From the NCBI GenBank assembly GCA_000320545.1, contig ADNK01003457.1:1-37456 (forward strand): a DNA stretch of 37,456 nt. Direction: 5' to 3'. The translations under genes were made by a program, and so were the position numbers. Each line of letters opens with the position of its first letter. Position 1 is the first letter of the stretch. Below, one piece after another: positions 10,329 to 22,900 of this stretch. This DNA is from Bigelowiella natans CCMP2755. Taxonomy: Eukaryota; Cercozoa; Chlorarachniophyceae. Below the pieces are notes generated by a model. That model saw nothing but the letters and a program-made list of their open reading frames with translations. It ran no database searches and had not been told where the DNA came from.

Positions 10329-10928
10329 GTGAATGATCTGTACAAGTAGTAGCTCTTTACTCGCACTAAAAGAGGAGCAACCAAACGGCCTCTTTTCATC
10401 TTTTTTCCCCAAAAAATGCCTTTTGCCTTTCCTTTCGAATGTAGAGGATTTTCAATCTGCGACAACTGATATAAACAGTTACACGAAAGCAAGCTCCATC
10501 CACAATGTCCTTGTTGAGGCATATTCGACTGATATGCATGCGATTTTCACTCAACGTCTTGATACATATATTGTCGCAGTAACAATTTCAATAGCCCGTG
10601 GTAGTGTTACAAGGAAGGACCCCTACTCGTACTCGAGAAAGAAAACCACGGACGGTGTACGGTGTGAATGATGATCCGAATTTTGGATTGAAGGAAAAAG
10701 ACTACACGCTGTCAGAGAGTTGGACTTTTGAGAATGTTGTGTATGATGAGGTGATTGAATGAGCAGCTAGATTAGAGCTTCTTCTTGGGACGCTGACGCT
10801 GAACATCGAATCCTGATCCTGTTAAAAGCTAACGGAGCCTTCCAGCTTTAATCAAAGACTGTCAAAATCTTGGACACTAGTGATCTTTAGCACAAAGTTC
10901 AGCTGACTTGATCAGGACAAATCGAATT
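10329..10928. other. Head-to-head intergenic space between PsbP-like gene and sulfatase
   Basis: No exon, microsatellite or CTAG island was seen here. I count only two CTAG in 10217-10928. An open plus frame at 10333-10671 has no family likeness. The space presumably holds the two promoters; no TATA-like element is convincing. Confidence 0.5.
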
Positions 10929-12569
10929 ATGTTAATAGCTATTACCTCCCTCACGCTATTTATGATCTCCGTGCAAGCTCGTAGTACTACCGGCAATACT
11001 ACTTCTCGTCCAAACATCATCATTTTCCTCGCAGATGACGTTGGATGGAATAATGTACAGTGGCATAACCCGGATATTAAAACGCCTCACTCAATGAACT
11101 TGTTGAAGGAAGGTATCGAGCTGGATCGGCATTACGCATTCCTGTACTGCAGCCCCAGCCGATCAAGCCTAATGACAGGACGGCTACCCTTCCATGTCCA
11201 GCAATTTAATAGACCAAACTACGATTTGAATCAAGGAGCGCATAGAAACTTCACATTTATTTCGAGGAAGCTTAAGTCCGCCGGTTATCAAACTCATCAC
11301 CTAGGCAAATGGCACTTGGGTATGTCCTCCTGGGGCCATATACCAAAAGGACGAGGTTTTGACACAAGCCTGGCGTATTTTGAAGGTGGAGAGGATCCTG
11401 TATCTCAACGAACATGCGCTGACACGATGTGTTTCGTGCCTGTCAACTCATCAACAAAACCACCCAAGGAGATGAAAAAATTTAGTTCAATGCCTTTCGA
11501 CTTCTGGGAGGACACGCATCCAGCTCGAAGCAGAGTTGGTTCTGGTCAACATAGTGACTTCCTATTTAATGATATAGCGATTAAAACTGTGGAGGATCAC
11601 GACCCTTCCAAAGGGCCTATGTTTATGTACTACGCAGGCAGTAGTGCTCACACACCACTCGAGCCACCGCAACGTTTCTTGGATCTATATCCTGAGGACT
11701 GGTACCTGGACAGAAGGCAATATGCCGCCTTGTGTACGATGTGGGATGAGGTTTTGTTCAATCTTACCTCAGCTCTAAAATCAAAGGGAATGTGGGAGAA
11801 TACAATCCTGCTCTTTTCAAGTGATAATGGTGGTCCAGTATATTGGAGCTTAGACGATGATTTTCCTCACGGTGCAGGAGCAAATAACTGGCCATTGCTA
11901 GGAGGCAAAGTATCTAATTGGGAAGGAGGGGTACGGGTTGCTTCCTTCTTATCTGGAGGTTTAGTCCCTCAAAAGATGTATGGTAGAAAGCTGAGCGCTT
12001 ACATCCATTTTTGTGACTGGTATGCTACCTTTTGCTCGCTTGCTGGCGTTGATCCTGAGGATAAAGTTGCAGAGATGTTCAACTTGCCGCCGATAGACTC
12101 GATAAATCAATGGCCTATATTATCAGGAGAGACGAATGAACCTCTGCGAACAGAGATACCGATCTCTGTTGACGTACAGTTGGAGCTTAAGGGAGCAGGA
12201 AAGTTCCTGAATCCTAAATCAAGTGCGTTGATACAAGGAGATATGAAGTATCTGGAAGGCATCCAAGTTCAGACGTTCCATCAAGGCAACAATTTTCCTA
12301 ATTCGTCGCGTTATGGAATGCTTACGGATCCTTTGCTCTTTAAACGATGTCCTAAACCAAGGGGGGGTTGTTTGTTCAACATAACAGCAGATCCTTCAGA
12401 AGAAATAAATCTAGCCGAGAGCTTCCCAGAACTTTGTAAGAAAATGTCCGATCGCGTGAATGAACTCAGAAAAACCGCCTTCCAAACTAAATCTGACGCA
12501 TCACAAAGGCAAGAGTGTTACGCACAGATCAGGAAGAACAATAACTTTTTCGGACCATGGCTCTCTTAA
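10929..12569 (+). CDS. Arylsulfatase B-like sulfatase, secreted, intronless (546 aa)
   Basis: One uninterrupted frame from ATG at 10929 to TAA. Residues 1-17 (MLIAITSLTLFMISVQA) are a signal peptide. The sulfatase N-terminal domain starts at PNIIIFLADDVGWNN, with metal-binding Asp36-Asp37. The formylglycine motif CSPSR is at Cys74-Arg78, followed by SLMTGR. The basic active-site motif is GKWHLG (Lys127, His129). SAHTPLEPP gives His241, and SSDNGGP gives the metal ligands Asp299-Asn300. All key residues are present, so an active enzyme is likely once Cys74 is converted to formylglycine. The order resembles ARSB/ARSJ-type enzymes that hydrolyse sulfate esters of glycans. The frame also extends 7 codons upstream to a TTG, but ATG 10929 places the signal peptide at the start. 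The lack of introns is odd among such intron-dense neighbours. Confidence 0.92.
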   Translation: MLIAITSLTLFMISVQARSTTGNTTSRPNIIIFLADDVGWNNVQWHNPDIKTPHSMNLLKEGIELDRHYAFLYCSPSRSSLMTGRLPFHVQQFNRPNYDLNQGAHRNFTFISRKLKSAGYQTHHLGKWHLGMSSWGHIPKGRGFDTSLAYFEGGEDPVSQRTCADTMCFVPVNSSTKPPKEMKKFSSMPFDFWEDTHPARSRVGSGQHSDFLFNDIAIKTVEDHDPSKGPMFMYYAGSSAHTPLEPPQRFLDLYPEDWYLDRRQYAALCTMWDEVLFNLTSALKSKGMWENTILLFSSDNGGPVYWSLDDDFPHGAGANNWPLLGGKVSNWEGGVRVASFLSGGLVPQKMYGRKLSAYIHFCDWYATFCSLAGVDPEDKVAEMFNLPPIDSINQWPILSGETNEPLRTEIPISVDVQLELKGAGKFLNPKSSALIQGDMKYLEGIQVQTFHQGNNFPNSSRYGMLTDPLLFKRCPKPRGGCLFNITADPSEEINLAESFPELCKKMSDRVNELRKTAFQTKSDASQRQECYAQIRKNNNFFGPWLS

Positions 12570-13904
12570 AATGATAGAAATAGCAACAATTGTAGAAGTA
12601 GCTTATCGTTTTTATGCAGTAGGACGTATGGGTCGTGGATAGGGAGTGATGGTCATGCCTAGTACGATACTAGCGTTATGTGGCGAGCTAGTGAAGCAGT
12701 GTATGCTTAAACATAGGGATAACTGCTGGGTGTAGATTAGCTTTCATCCAGCAATACTCACTGCAGCAGGCCAAATGAACGTTGATATTTCAATCATGTA
12801 ACGAATGCTTAGGCTTCGGCCTGTTCGTCGTTTAACGTACCGTATAGCAAGCGATTTTTGGCACGCGCGTGACGACACATGTAAGACGGATGTAATTAAT
12901 CAATGAAATTTGTTCAATAGCGACACACGTCTAGCGGCAATGCAATGCATGCTGAGTGCGCACTCATTGTACCTCACATGATCGATTCTAGGGGGAGACA
13001 GTACTTCATCTCATTGACGTTGCTGATAGCCACATGCAAGAGTCACATGCACCTTGAAGTTTTTGTGATGTGCGCGTTTCTAGGTTTGACCAGCGATAGG
13101 TTGTACGTGACGTAGGGTCGGCGTATAGGGGGGCTAGCTATGGCTAGCTAGGGGGGGGCAAGATCAGCTAGCTAGAGATGGGTGCACGTACGCACACTTG
13201 CATGAGTGCATTCAATGAGCATCGCAACGCAATGTGCTACGCAGTGTACCAGTGTAGCGTGCGCCAGGCGCTCTGCTAGCCATGTAGCGCTAGCAGGCGT
13301 GTCGCCCAACACATTCGTTCGATCGCCGCGCGGGCGGCCGCATGCAATGTTGTCATTATTTGCGCGCGATCGCGAGTCAACGCAGTCTAGCTACTGCTAG
13401 CTAGCTTGCTAGCTGGCTAGCTGGCATCATCGCAATTACGCTAGCACGCATAGGCGGCGACTAGCAGAGTCATTCGCACCCTGCATGCACAATGGATCAT
13501 CAAATGTGACGTCTACATACATGTGCTGCACGTGTCTGTTGTTCATTGTTGGCAGCAGTAAATGAATTCATCTGAACAAGAGGTGCATGTGTTTCATTCA
13601 ACAACAAGAAGGCAGAGAGTGTTGTGCATTATCAATAGTTGGCTGCGGCAGCACGCGCAATGCAACCGATGAGACTCTGGAGCGCCAGTGCAGGCTTTGA
13701 TGGGTTGCACAACGCGGTTTGTGAGTGTGTGTACGTGTGAGTGTCGTGTTTCTATTTGGCATGTGCAGCTGCCGCAATGGCGATTCATGCAAACGGGGTA
13801 AAATTGAATACAACGGAACGAGTCTAATCATTACTAGGTAACTGCAATGGCAAGGCACGAAAAATGGGAGCTAAGCTTATGAAAGCGGCATTTGCTTTTT
13901 AAGT
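12570..13904. other. Tail-to-tail intergenic space with CTAG-rich island 2 (core about 12660-13475)
   Basis: Between the sulfatase and RPL13A stops. I count 20 CTAG in about 815 bp, dense around 13130-13180 and 13380-13475 (repeats of gctagctagc and ggctagct). GCGC, TGCA and a NotI-like GCGGCCGC at about 13334 are also present. There are no microsatellites, and the open frames here show no codon structure. Confidence 0.75.
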
Positions 13905-15016
13905 TCATTCATCGTCATCATCGTCGTCATCACCATCATCGCCGCCAGCAGCTTCTTTCTCTTCTGCCTTTTCTGCCTTGCCCTTGTAGTTAGGCTTAAT
14001 TTCACCGTATCCAAGCTCTGCAAGCTGTGCATCAATATCCTTAAGCTCATCCTTGGTTGCGGAAACTGCTTCTTCCACGATTTTTGACATAGCCTTCTTC
14101 TTTTCGTAGAACGCAGCATTTCTTGCCATCCTTTTCGCCTCGAGCTTGTTAATAAGATCATTGTGTCTCCATCCTGCCAGGGTAGAAAGATCTCCCAATC
14201 TGCAGAACTTACGTCCAGGCTTCAGACGAAGGTTTTTGAGAGCTCTAGGAATGCACAACTTTTTCTTTCGGTTGAACTCTTCAGGACACCCTTCAAAAGT
14301 CTTCAGACGGGCAAGAGCAGACTTCCCCTTCGACTTCTTGTGAGCAATCATGCCCCTCACTACTCTCCAGAGAATTCGGGATGGAGCACGGTAGTGGAAA
14401 GGACCCTTCTTAGGATTCGTATTCATGCGCTTCTTCAGGAATGCGTAGTATTTCACTGCGTATTATCAAAATCAAGACGTTAAATTTACACGTCTACCAG
14501 GGGAACAAGCAAATTGCTACTGACGTTTGTTACGAAAGAGGGATCCAGAGATGTTGATCTCTTCGCATCTCACCACAACCTGAGAAATCAATCATTGTTT
14601 TATCAGTCAGTTGAATGTGGTAGAGAGATCAGCAGTATTCCTTTATTCCCCTAATCCTCGCTAAGTTTCAATTTACATTGTGCAGAAATATTTATTAAAA
14701 GTGATCATTCCCTTCCCTCTTATAATAAATACCAAAGTATGAGTGATGTATCTCATAATCTTCACGTTCACACTTAAATTTACTGTGTATTCTATGATAT
14801 CAACAATACTGTTTGACAACTTTTCTATCTAACGTAGAAAAAAATGCGTACGCACAATTTTCTGCCCAGCCTGGATTTCTTTGCAGATTGTCGAGGCCAG
14901 TCGGCCCAGGAGGTGTCCCTTTCCGTCAATGAGGACTTCCTGAAGATAATGTTTAACGCGTTAGTAAAAGAATGGTAGCATTTTCAATCTGAATTGTACA
15001 CCTTTTGGAACGGCAT
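13905..15016 (-). CDS. RPL13A: 60S ribosomal protein uL13 (L13a) with acidic tail (234 aa, 4 exons)
   Basis: Exons from right to left: 15002-15016, 14856-14939, 14525-14579 and 13905-14455 (705 nt with stop). The start exon encodes only MPFQK. Then follow EVLIDGKGHLLGRLAS, VVVRCEEINISGSLFRNK, LKYYAFLKKRMNTNP, HYRAPSRILWRVVRGM and RLKTFEGCP, which match eukaryotic L13a closely and in order. The LKYYAF join fixes the third donor at GTCAGT (after base 14525). Animal L13a is about 203 residues; here about 30 extra residues end in EEKEAAGGDD followed by an Asp run encoded by a GAT/GAC repeat. The protein sits in the large cytosolic ribosomal subunit. It diverges from GPN3, 539 bp apart start to start. 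Confidence 0.95.
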
Positions 15017-15555
15017 TGTTTCTAAGAAGGACTGAACCTAAAGGACGATATCGGTGTGTTTAGAGAGGTTTGCAAGCAGGTTAAGGGGTGGGGAACCACC
15101 TTTTTGGTCTGTGCGAAGCCGTGAGTGTTAGGTGCAAATTGTAGAAAAACTCCTATGATTTTTTGCTAAGACTCATGCTCAATATGTCGTTATGTATGAA
15201 TAGACGGCATCCTCTATTATCATTAAAAATCGGCAGCGGAGTTAATCCCCGACCTTCGGAGAATTAACAACTAGCGACATTTAATTTGGCATTAAATTAA
15301 AATTCGTTATCCATTATGAAAGGCAATCTTCGTAACTTCTTTGAATGTTCCTTTTTGTCGCATATGAAAATAGGATCAAAATCAAAATAATACAGTCTAA
15401 AATCATTCCTGCGACAGACTTTGCTACAACTTGTGCATATTCTGGTAGATAATGATATGTCGTAGACATAAAACGCCATACACTTTTCGAAATAGTACTC
15501 CTTCATTCCCCCCCTACGGAACCAGTTGAGGCGAAAGTGGGTATCATCTGCTAGG
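15017..15555. other. Head-to-head intergenic space between RPL13A and GPN3
   Basis: No exon, microsatellite or CTAG island (two CTAG in 539 bp). It probably carries both promoters. A minus open frame overlapping 15297-15614 is not supported as a gene because it covers GPN3 exon 1. Confidence 0.5.
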
Positions 15556-16597
15556 ATGGCGGAGAAGTTCGCGCAGCTTATCATTGGCCCAGCAGGAAGG
15601 TTTGACATCTGCATTCCTAATCGTTATTGTATAGTCGTTGACTTAAGTGTGTTAGTATGTATCTTGCTCCTCTAATCTCATTCTCCATCATTAGCGGAAA
15701 GTCCACGTACTGCACAGCCGTCCAGAATCATTGCTTCTCAATGAAAAGGAGTGTGCATGTGGTCAATCTAGATCCGGTAGGCTTCTCACGCAGAGTCGTG
15801 CTTCGTATCGACACTGAATTGCATACTAATTGATATGTTTGGTTGTACATCTTGTGTGCTTACTTACCTATTGTTTATATATATGAAAGGCGGCAGAGGT
15901 GTTTAAGTATAAACCAGCTGTTGACATTCGAGACCTTATATCTTTAGAAGGTTGCGAAGAATACAAGCATAAAAATCTCTATGCAGCAACATTCATGGAA
16001 GATAAATCGATAGATCTCTTCTTGTTGTACTTGACTACGACTACTACTGCTACTACTACTACTACTCTTACAACTACTACACAGATGCAATGGATGCCAT
16101 GAACTTTGGACCTAATGGGGGATTAGTCTTTTGTATGGAATACCTGGTCTCAATACTAATAGAACAACACAAATAGTAATAGTAATAATAATAATAATAA
16201 TCGTTCGAATTGGAATATATTCATCTATCTACACCGGTATTGGAGGAGAAAAGAGATTATGTTCTGAGGAGTGCTTATTTTTTTTGCTTTAATACTAATG
16301 TTGGAACTAATACTGTGTTTTTGCGAATGTTAGACACAAAACTTTGGCTGGTTTGAGGAGCAAATTGTAGGTGTGATGATTGATCAATTCGAAGCTTTTT
16401 TGTACCGAACTACTTTTATTGTTTCGGGGGTTATCGTCAAGTCGCCAAGGGCAGAATACTACCAGCACCGTGGCTTATTATGGACAACTAATGTACCTTA
16501 TCCTCGTCCCGCCCCTTGCTGCTATCAGGGTCTTTCGGGGAAGACTATATTCTGATTGATTGTCCAGGTAGAAACATACAACCCTCTCTTCTCCTCG

Positions 16598-16646
<49 letters not shown>

Positions 16647-17588
16647 CTCCTCTCTTCTCTCTCCTCTCTTCTCTCTTCTCTCTTCTCTCAATAATGGATA
16701 AGTTAAGAATCGTAAGATTATGGAATGATTCTTTCCGAACGCCACACATTAGCACCAAAATGAAATGGGAAATGATCAAAGGCACAACAAAATTAGAACA
16801 AACGCTTTATTGAATTGACCATACATTTCACATACAGTATATATTAATGCTCGTTGAATATGTGTGTATGAGTCAACGTGGACACCATTGAAAGCGTTTC
16901 TTGTCTTTTTTTCGTGGTGTGTTGCTTTCTCTCTTTACTATCTATCGATATGCAGGGCAAATTGAGCTGTATATCCATTTACCAGTATTGAAAAATGGTA
17001 AAAACCAGTGGAAGAAGAGGAGGAGGAGGAAAAGGAGAATGATTAAGCCTTTCCTTAACTCACACAATGATCATACTCGTCATCCACTACTTCGTGAAAT
17101 TCGGAGAAGATAGATATGCACTTTTCATCATATCTTCATTTGTGATATGTTTTGCCTGAATAACAGCAGCAGCTAGCAGCTCTGGTATTGTTAATTAATG
17201 CAATTTCAACTAATCAGTCACCCAAAAATTGGAGAAGTGGGGCTACCGTGTTGTCGTGGTAAGTTATAGAAGCAGCAGCAGCAGCAGTATTAGTAGTAGT
17301 AATTAGGAGGAATTATTACTCTTTGCCTGCTTGTATCTGTGAAGTCAGTTAATGTCCAAAATGAATGATAAATCGAGGCGACTAACTTTATGATGTTTGA
17401 GCACACTTCTTTACATAATTTGTATTGTTATCACCCACCCACTGCTAGGTGTGCTTGATGGATTCCATGTTCATTACATCTCCATCAAAGTAATCATCAC
17501 AATTTTGAAGTATTCGTTTCAATTATATATGATGATGAGGATCATCACTGGAAAGAATGCATCATTATGTACTTTATGACACGAGTGT

Positions 17589-17651
<63 letters not shown>

Positions 17652-17871
17652 AATACTGTATTACATGTGTTTTGCAATTAGCTTCAAATTTGCTTATTTC
17701 CTGCCTGCTATTGCGTGACTAATTTGTCATCACCATCAACATCATCATCATCATCATTATATTTAATATCCAGGTTCATATCTGGAACGTTATCAGCACT
17801 ATCAGTATGTTCGTGATAATTGAATTCTAATTATCTTGGCTGTAACAGTGATGATAATGATTGATAAACAT

Positions 17872-17902
<31 letters not shown>

Positions 17903-18602
17903 CAACTCACATAAATTCTGTCACTCTGAAAGATTCTCCTATTATATAAGTACCCCCCCCCCTCTTTTCCTGATCGAACGCCTTTTCCTTTCTTTCTCAA
18001 AAGCATTCATCACAAATGCTGCCTACAACTAATCCTTCTCCTCCTCCTCCTCCTCCTCCTTCGTCTGAAACGATGATATGGCCACACCAAGGCGATGATG
18101 CAGCTGGCATTGCCGCACATCAACGTCTTAAGCAAGTGTGATCTATTACCGGACAAGAAATCCACTTTGAACCGATTTTTTAATCCACCAATGGGGCAGC
18201 TGCTGCATGATCTTAATAAGGTAATAAAAAAGAAGAACAAGAAGAAGATAGATCATCATGGGATCCGTATTCTTCGTGGTATTTTAATGATGATGATGAT
18301 GACGACGACGATGTCGGAATGCCCAACCAAGTATTCTCTTTCATCCTGCTGATAAACCGTCTCAATACTCGCCAACAACGTTACTAACTACTACTTGTGA
18401 GCAGGATAGCATTGGAAAATTTCGAAAGTTGAACGAAGCTCTTAGTGACTTGATAACTAGTTACTCGTTGACGGCTTTTATTCCTCTTGACCTGACGGAA
18501 ACAGAGGTATGATCCTTCATCATACGGGTTAAATAAAACCACGTGTTGTTCAGTCGTATTCTCCATCTTATCGCTTGCTATGATGATACGACAATGTAAC
18601 GA

Positions 18603-18633
<31 letters not shown>

Positions 18634-19017
18634 ATTCATATATATATGTTGTGAAATGATGTGATAATATCCTAAACCAGAGTCTTGAGCATGTGCTGTC
18701 CTATGCGGATCACGCACTGCAATATGGCGAAGGTGTGGTGCTTGGAGAAGTGTAGGGAGTGGTGAGATATTAGTGCAGGAGCAAGGATGCTGGGATAGAT
18801 AGCGCGTAGAAGCCATGCGAGGACGGTAGTCTCTATTCTCCCTAAATATATAAAACACTCCACAGGACAAGAACCGAAGGAAATCGACGAGAAGGAGCCC
18901 TTGGAAGACGATTTTAAGTTTGAATCAGCGGGTGGAGGGAATAGTCAATCTGGAGATGAAGTGCAGAATCTAGCGAAGATGATAGCAAAAGTAGGTAGTG
19001 ATGACTTTAAGAAATAG
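15556..19017 (+). CDS. GPN3: GPN-loop GTPase 3 (304 aa, 14 exons)
   Basis: Exons: 15556-15599, 15695-15776, 15890-15950, 16085-16146, 16334-16370, 16529-16567, 16956-16997, 17218-17258, 17449-17489, 17774-17804, 18092-18220, 18405-18506, 18681-18732 and 18866-19017 (TAG). Every junction agrees in phase. The P-loop is GPAGSGKST at residues 11-19, followed by VHVVNLDPA. The family-defining Gly-Pro-Asn is FGPNGG (71-73). DCPGQIELYIHLP (106-118) is the G3 region, SKCDLL (174-179) the G4 base-recognition motif, and ALQYGED the conserved C-terminal block. GPN3 with GPN1 acts in cytosolic assembly and nuclear import of RNA polymerase II. At 304 residues it is slightly longer than the animal protein (about 284). 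It replaces the usual hydrophobic-VDS with VCLMDS. Most introns carry microsatellites. Confidence 0.95.
16601..16690 (+). repeat. (CT)n microsatellite in a GPN3 intron
   Basis: About 20 CT units at 16605-16642, then TCTCC/TCTTC derivatives to about 16690, following the exon 16529-16567 donor. On the other strand it is a GA-rich run. Confidence 0.9.
17590..17647 (+). repeat. (AT)n microsatellite in a GPN3 intron
   Basis: About 28 AT units between exons 17449-17489 and 17774-17804. Further GPN3 intron repeats: (CTA)n near 16036-16080, (AAT)n near 16170-16201, (GAT)n at about 17871-17901, (CTC)n at about 18036-18060 and (AT)n at 18605-18632. Confidence 0.9.
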
Positions 19018-19947
19018 GCTGTTTTCGTCTAAAAGTTAACTGGTATGCGATGCTTCGAAGTAAAAGCATGCGCTTGCATTGTGCACAGCGCACCAAAGCT
19101 TTAGCGAACGCTAGAAGTCAGTCTAGCAGTACATCATCTATGCATCATCTAGATCTAGAGATCATGGCTCCGACTCAATACATGCATCGATCATCACTTG
19201 TGTATAGATGTTAGCTAGATTAGACAGGTCTAGAGGTGTCGTAGACGCACAGTGGCATACATGCATAGCTAGATAGCTCTAGAGCTATCCAGCTTGCTAC
19301 AAAGCAGACGCGGACGTGTGATCTAGTGATGCACATGCGCATCACACAGACAAGGCTAGCAAGCTGGCGAAAACGTTTGTCACGCACCTTATTATGCTTG
19401 GCACATCAACATTGTGCGCGCAGTAGCGCATCGCATGCCATCCAGCTAGCTAGCTAGCCAGCACAACGCATATGCGATTTCTCAGGTTCTGCACATGCAC
19501 ACACACTAGCATGGATGCCACGAATCATCATTCTAGCATTCGCTAGATTCGCCCGCGGGCGGCAGCTCTACAGCTCAAAGAGGCCTAGCTTCACACAGCT
19601 ATTACCACGCAAGATTCACGCTCAATTAATGGCACCACATTTTGTGTAACCTTATGTACAACCGGCCCCAAACACACAGCAAGAGCCAGATACTGCTCTG
19701 CTTCATACATGCATGCTAGCATCATAAAGACCCCATGCGACGTAAGACATTAAATAGAAGAAATTATCGTGATAACATCAATAGAGTTACAAGTGTTTTT
19801 CAAAAACGAAAATAGTGTGCTGTGTACAGTTTGTATGTACACAATAAATGAAGCTATACCATAAAGCTGTCGGTCGTCATTGAAGACGAGAAACAGAGAC
19901 AGAATATGTTGATTGATTGTTCCCACTCATGCTACTACTACGTTCGT
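19018..19947. other. Tail-to-tail intergenic space with CTAG-rich island 3 (core about 19110-19715)
   Basis: Between the stops of GPN3 (+) and the ubiquitin protease (-). I count 18 CTAG in about 605 bp, including agctagctagctagcc at about 19444 that closely resembles ctagctagctagcc in island 1 (about 6490). TGCA, GCATGC, GCGC and a CGCCCGCGGGCGGC block (about 19550) occur. No microsatellites and no coding frame. Confidence 0.75.
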
Positions 19948-22900
19948 TTAGACGAAATTCGTTGCTTTCAATGAGGAGTACTTTCCAGCCTCAACTTCCA
20001 GAGCTGGGTCGGACCTCGACATCGTAATAGTCTTGGTTCCAGGACGGCCAGTCTTATCAACCTTGACAGATACCGTACCATCCGCGGATGATGTCCTCAC
20101 CACAACTCCAACCTTCCACCTCAGATCGTACACGTCAACTTTCTGGTTCACGGCGAATTTTCTTTCCTCACGTTCATCTTCACTGTCGTAAGGCGTGTGG
20201 AGGCCGCCATCCAACGGCTCCTTATTCAAGAGCTTCTTCAGGGCAGACACCTTCTCTTTGACTGGGCGATAGTAGGGGACGTATTCGCACGTCAAGGTGT
20301 ACCTAAACACGACAACAAAAATTAAATAAATATTTTAAGAAAACAACACATTCGTACGTTATTATGATTATTATTATTACTATTTCTTTAATTTTTTTTA
20401 GTAAATAATTAATAAGCCTACCAACCTGCGGTACTTCTTGTGGAAACCAAGCTCTTCGCGCATAGCCTCATGAGATTTAAGTTTTCCTGCGAAGTATCTT
20501 TTCGCTAAATCTTTGGAGAAAGCAGTGACTTCATTATCCAGCCACTCGCGTAGGTGTTGCTTCGTTTGTGGACCGAGTTCTCCGCTTTCGTCGCTCTGAT
20601 ATTTTCGCAAACAAAATTTCACATAACAACAACAGAATCTTAAATGAGTACGAAGTATTACATTTGCTGTTTATTAGTTAGTAACCATCTTGGATGATCA
20701 TAAGTTGGTGAGAGTATTTATTTCATAAGAGCTGCTTTTTGAAAGAATGATGAATGCATGCGTCTCTATTACTACTACTACTCTCCTACTACTACTACTA
20801 CTACTACCATTACTACTTATTATCCATTACTACTTATTATTACCAAGTTGATGTTTTGCTTGTTGTTGTTTGTTGTGAGGGTCCTCTGCAAGCACTCTAT
20901 GGTTGCCTCATCCAGCTTCCCGGTGACAGGTAGGTTCCTGAAATGGACCCTCATGTGTTCTTGCAGTGCGGCCACAGTGACCGAGTCAAGTTGCCCTGTG
21001 ATCTCTGGCAGCTCGACTGTCGTACGCCTGAGGATGTACCGAAGATAGAACTGAAGTGCTTTGACAGTTTTTGGATGTAGTCCTTCTTGGTCAAGGTGCC
21101 AGTCGTACCCGCTCCGCCCACGACCATTGTACTCACGAAGAAGTGGGTGTAAGCGCTTTCGGATCGATTGGGCAGGTGCCCTTTCCCAAACATCGCCGTC
21201 GTGGTAGTTAATTTGGTAATAGCCATCTCCATGATCAACGGTGATTTCCCCTGGGTAGACACCGCTCTCAGTTTTGTACCTCGCAACAACTTGATCACCG
21301 ACACTCCACTCGACAGTAGTCTCTTTCTTCTCACCCACACCAAAGAAACCGATCAGACGCTCTACTGCTGCGCCGGCATTGTGCAGGAAATTCTGGCAGG
21401 CAGGCGAGAGCTTGGCCAGACGGAGTATTTGCTCCACCAGGAAATCGCCTTCTTTGAACTTGAGATCCTGCGTGAAGGCCAGGCAAAGCTTGCCAATAAT
21501 TTTTGGGGCGCGGTCGGACAAGTCTGGCGCCGACTTATCTGTAAGAAGAGCCGTTAGAACGCGATAGAATGGGCGCGTCAACTCGTGATGGCGATGCAAT
21601 ATGTCACGGTAAATATCTTCTAAGATATCATCCAAGATTTCCTTATCGGAATTGCAAATCTTGCAGATGAGAGTGGAAATGGGAGCTGCTCGAGCTTTTG
21701 TGTAACCTTCCATCAAGAGGCGATGGTAGAAAGCCGGTTTTTTCATTAAGTCTAGGTCATCATCCGTCTTGCACAACATCACTAGAAGGGAGAAGTATTC
21801 ATCGGGGAGATGGTCGATTCGAAAATCTGCGTTGTTTCTCTCCTGATTTGGCCCCACAAGTGCCACCAGAGCTTCAATTAGTTGGTAGTGGACAAGCAGC
21901 CTTTCCATCTCTGGCCCCATTGCCGCAAATTTGTAGAGTAGTCGGATCCAGTGGTAGTTGCTGGGACACCCAACCACTCTCAACTCGTATTCTAGGCGAG
22001 CAATAATGGTGAAAAGGTAACCTTCATTAGGCCTTGGCACTATCTCCTTGATCTTATTAGCTACGGATGACGCACTTCCAGAATCGGCCTTACTGTCTGT
22101 CTTCTCATCCTTTCCATCGTCTCCCTTTTTGGCCTCTTGGTCCATACCACCAAGACGATTAGGTGTGTTGGAGCGAACTGCACGCCTTTTTGCAGGTGCG
22201 GTACACGCCTTAGCGATAGCTCGCCTCTCGCCAGCTGCCAACGTTCGCATGGCTTCAGCGAGGAGGTCCACAGCTCCTTGTCTGACCTCTTGCACCGGGT
22301 ACGTTACTTGTGCCGTTTCGTACTCGGCCATGAGAATATTGAGGAACCAGTCTACCTTAGGATTAATGAACATGCTCAGGAGCCAGACAGAGGAAGCGAC
22401 GTTGCCAACGTAGAGAGCCTTGACTTCACGCACCCACCCAGCCCATCCTCGCCCTACTTTGTGAGCAGACCGAGCGAGGGTCATAAGTAGATACCGGGTC
22501 GCCAGGCGAGTGATTTGGTCGTAGAGGTTTGATGGGGTATTCGAGACGTCTTCTACCTTAGGCTGCTGCTCTGGTGCCTTTGGGTGAGCTTCCTTGAAGG
22601 CACGGATGATATCACGGAGAGCAACGCCGTAATGACGGTCGTGAGCCATCGACCCTCGCCATTTCTCCTCGTTTTCTTCCCAGATCTTGCGAAGCATTCC
22701 CTGGGGCACAATTGCTTTGGCCTTTGCTCTCTCCGCAGCCTCTGCCTTCTTTTTCTGCAGCTTCTGAACCAATTTTCCAGCCTGTGCAAATTTGAGCTTA
22801 CTTAATCCCAAAGATACGGGCTTCTGGACGACTTCTTTAGGCTGCTCTACTTTGTCGTAAAACAGAACGTACGCTGTGGAGCACTTCCAGCTGTCATTGT

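Noticed and set aside
10908-10928. Seven-codon upstream extension of the sulfatase beginning with TTG
   Set aside because: Not an ATG; the ATG at 10929 starts directly with a good signal peptide.
13594-13858. Overlapping minus-strand open frames beside island 2
   Set aside because: No family likeness or codon pattern; they lie between two tail-to-tail stops.
14521-14524. Alternative RPL13A donor CA/GTAGCA at the end of exon 3
   Set aside because: It gives the wrong frame for the next exon. The donor GTCAGT four bases earlier restores the conserved NKLKYYAF sequence.
16361-16366. GPN3 exon ending at 16366 (donor GTAGGT)
   Set aside because: It breaks phase with the next exon. Ending at 16370 (donor GTGTGA) gives IVGSFGEDYILIDCPG.
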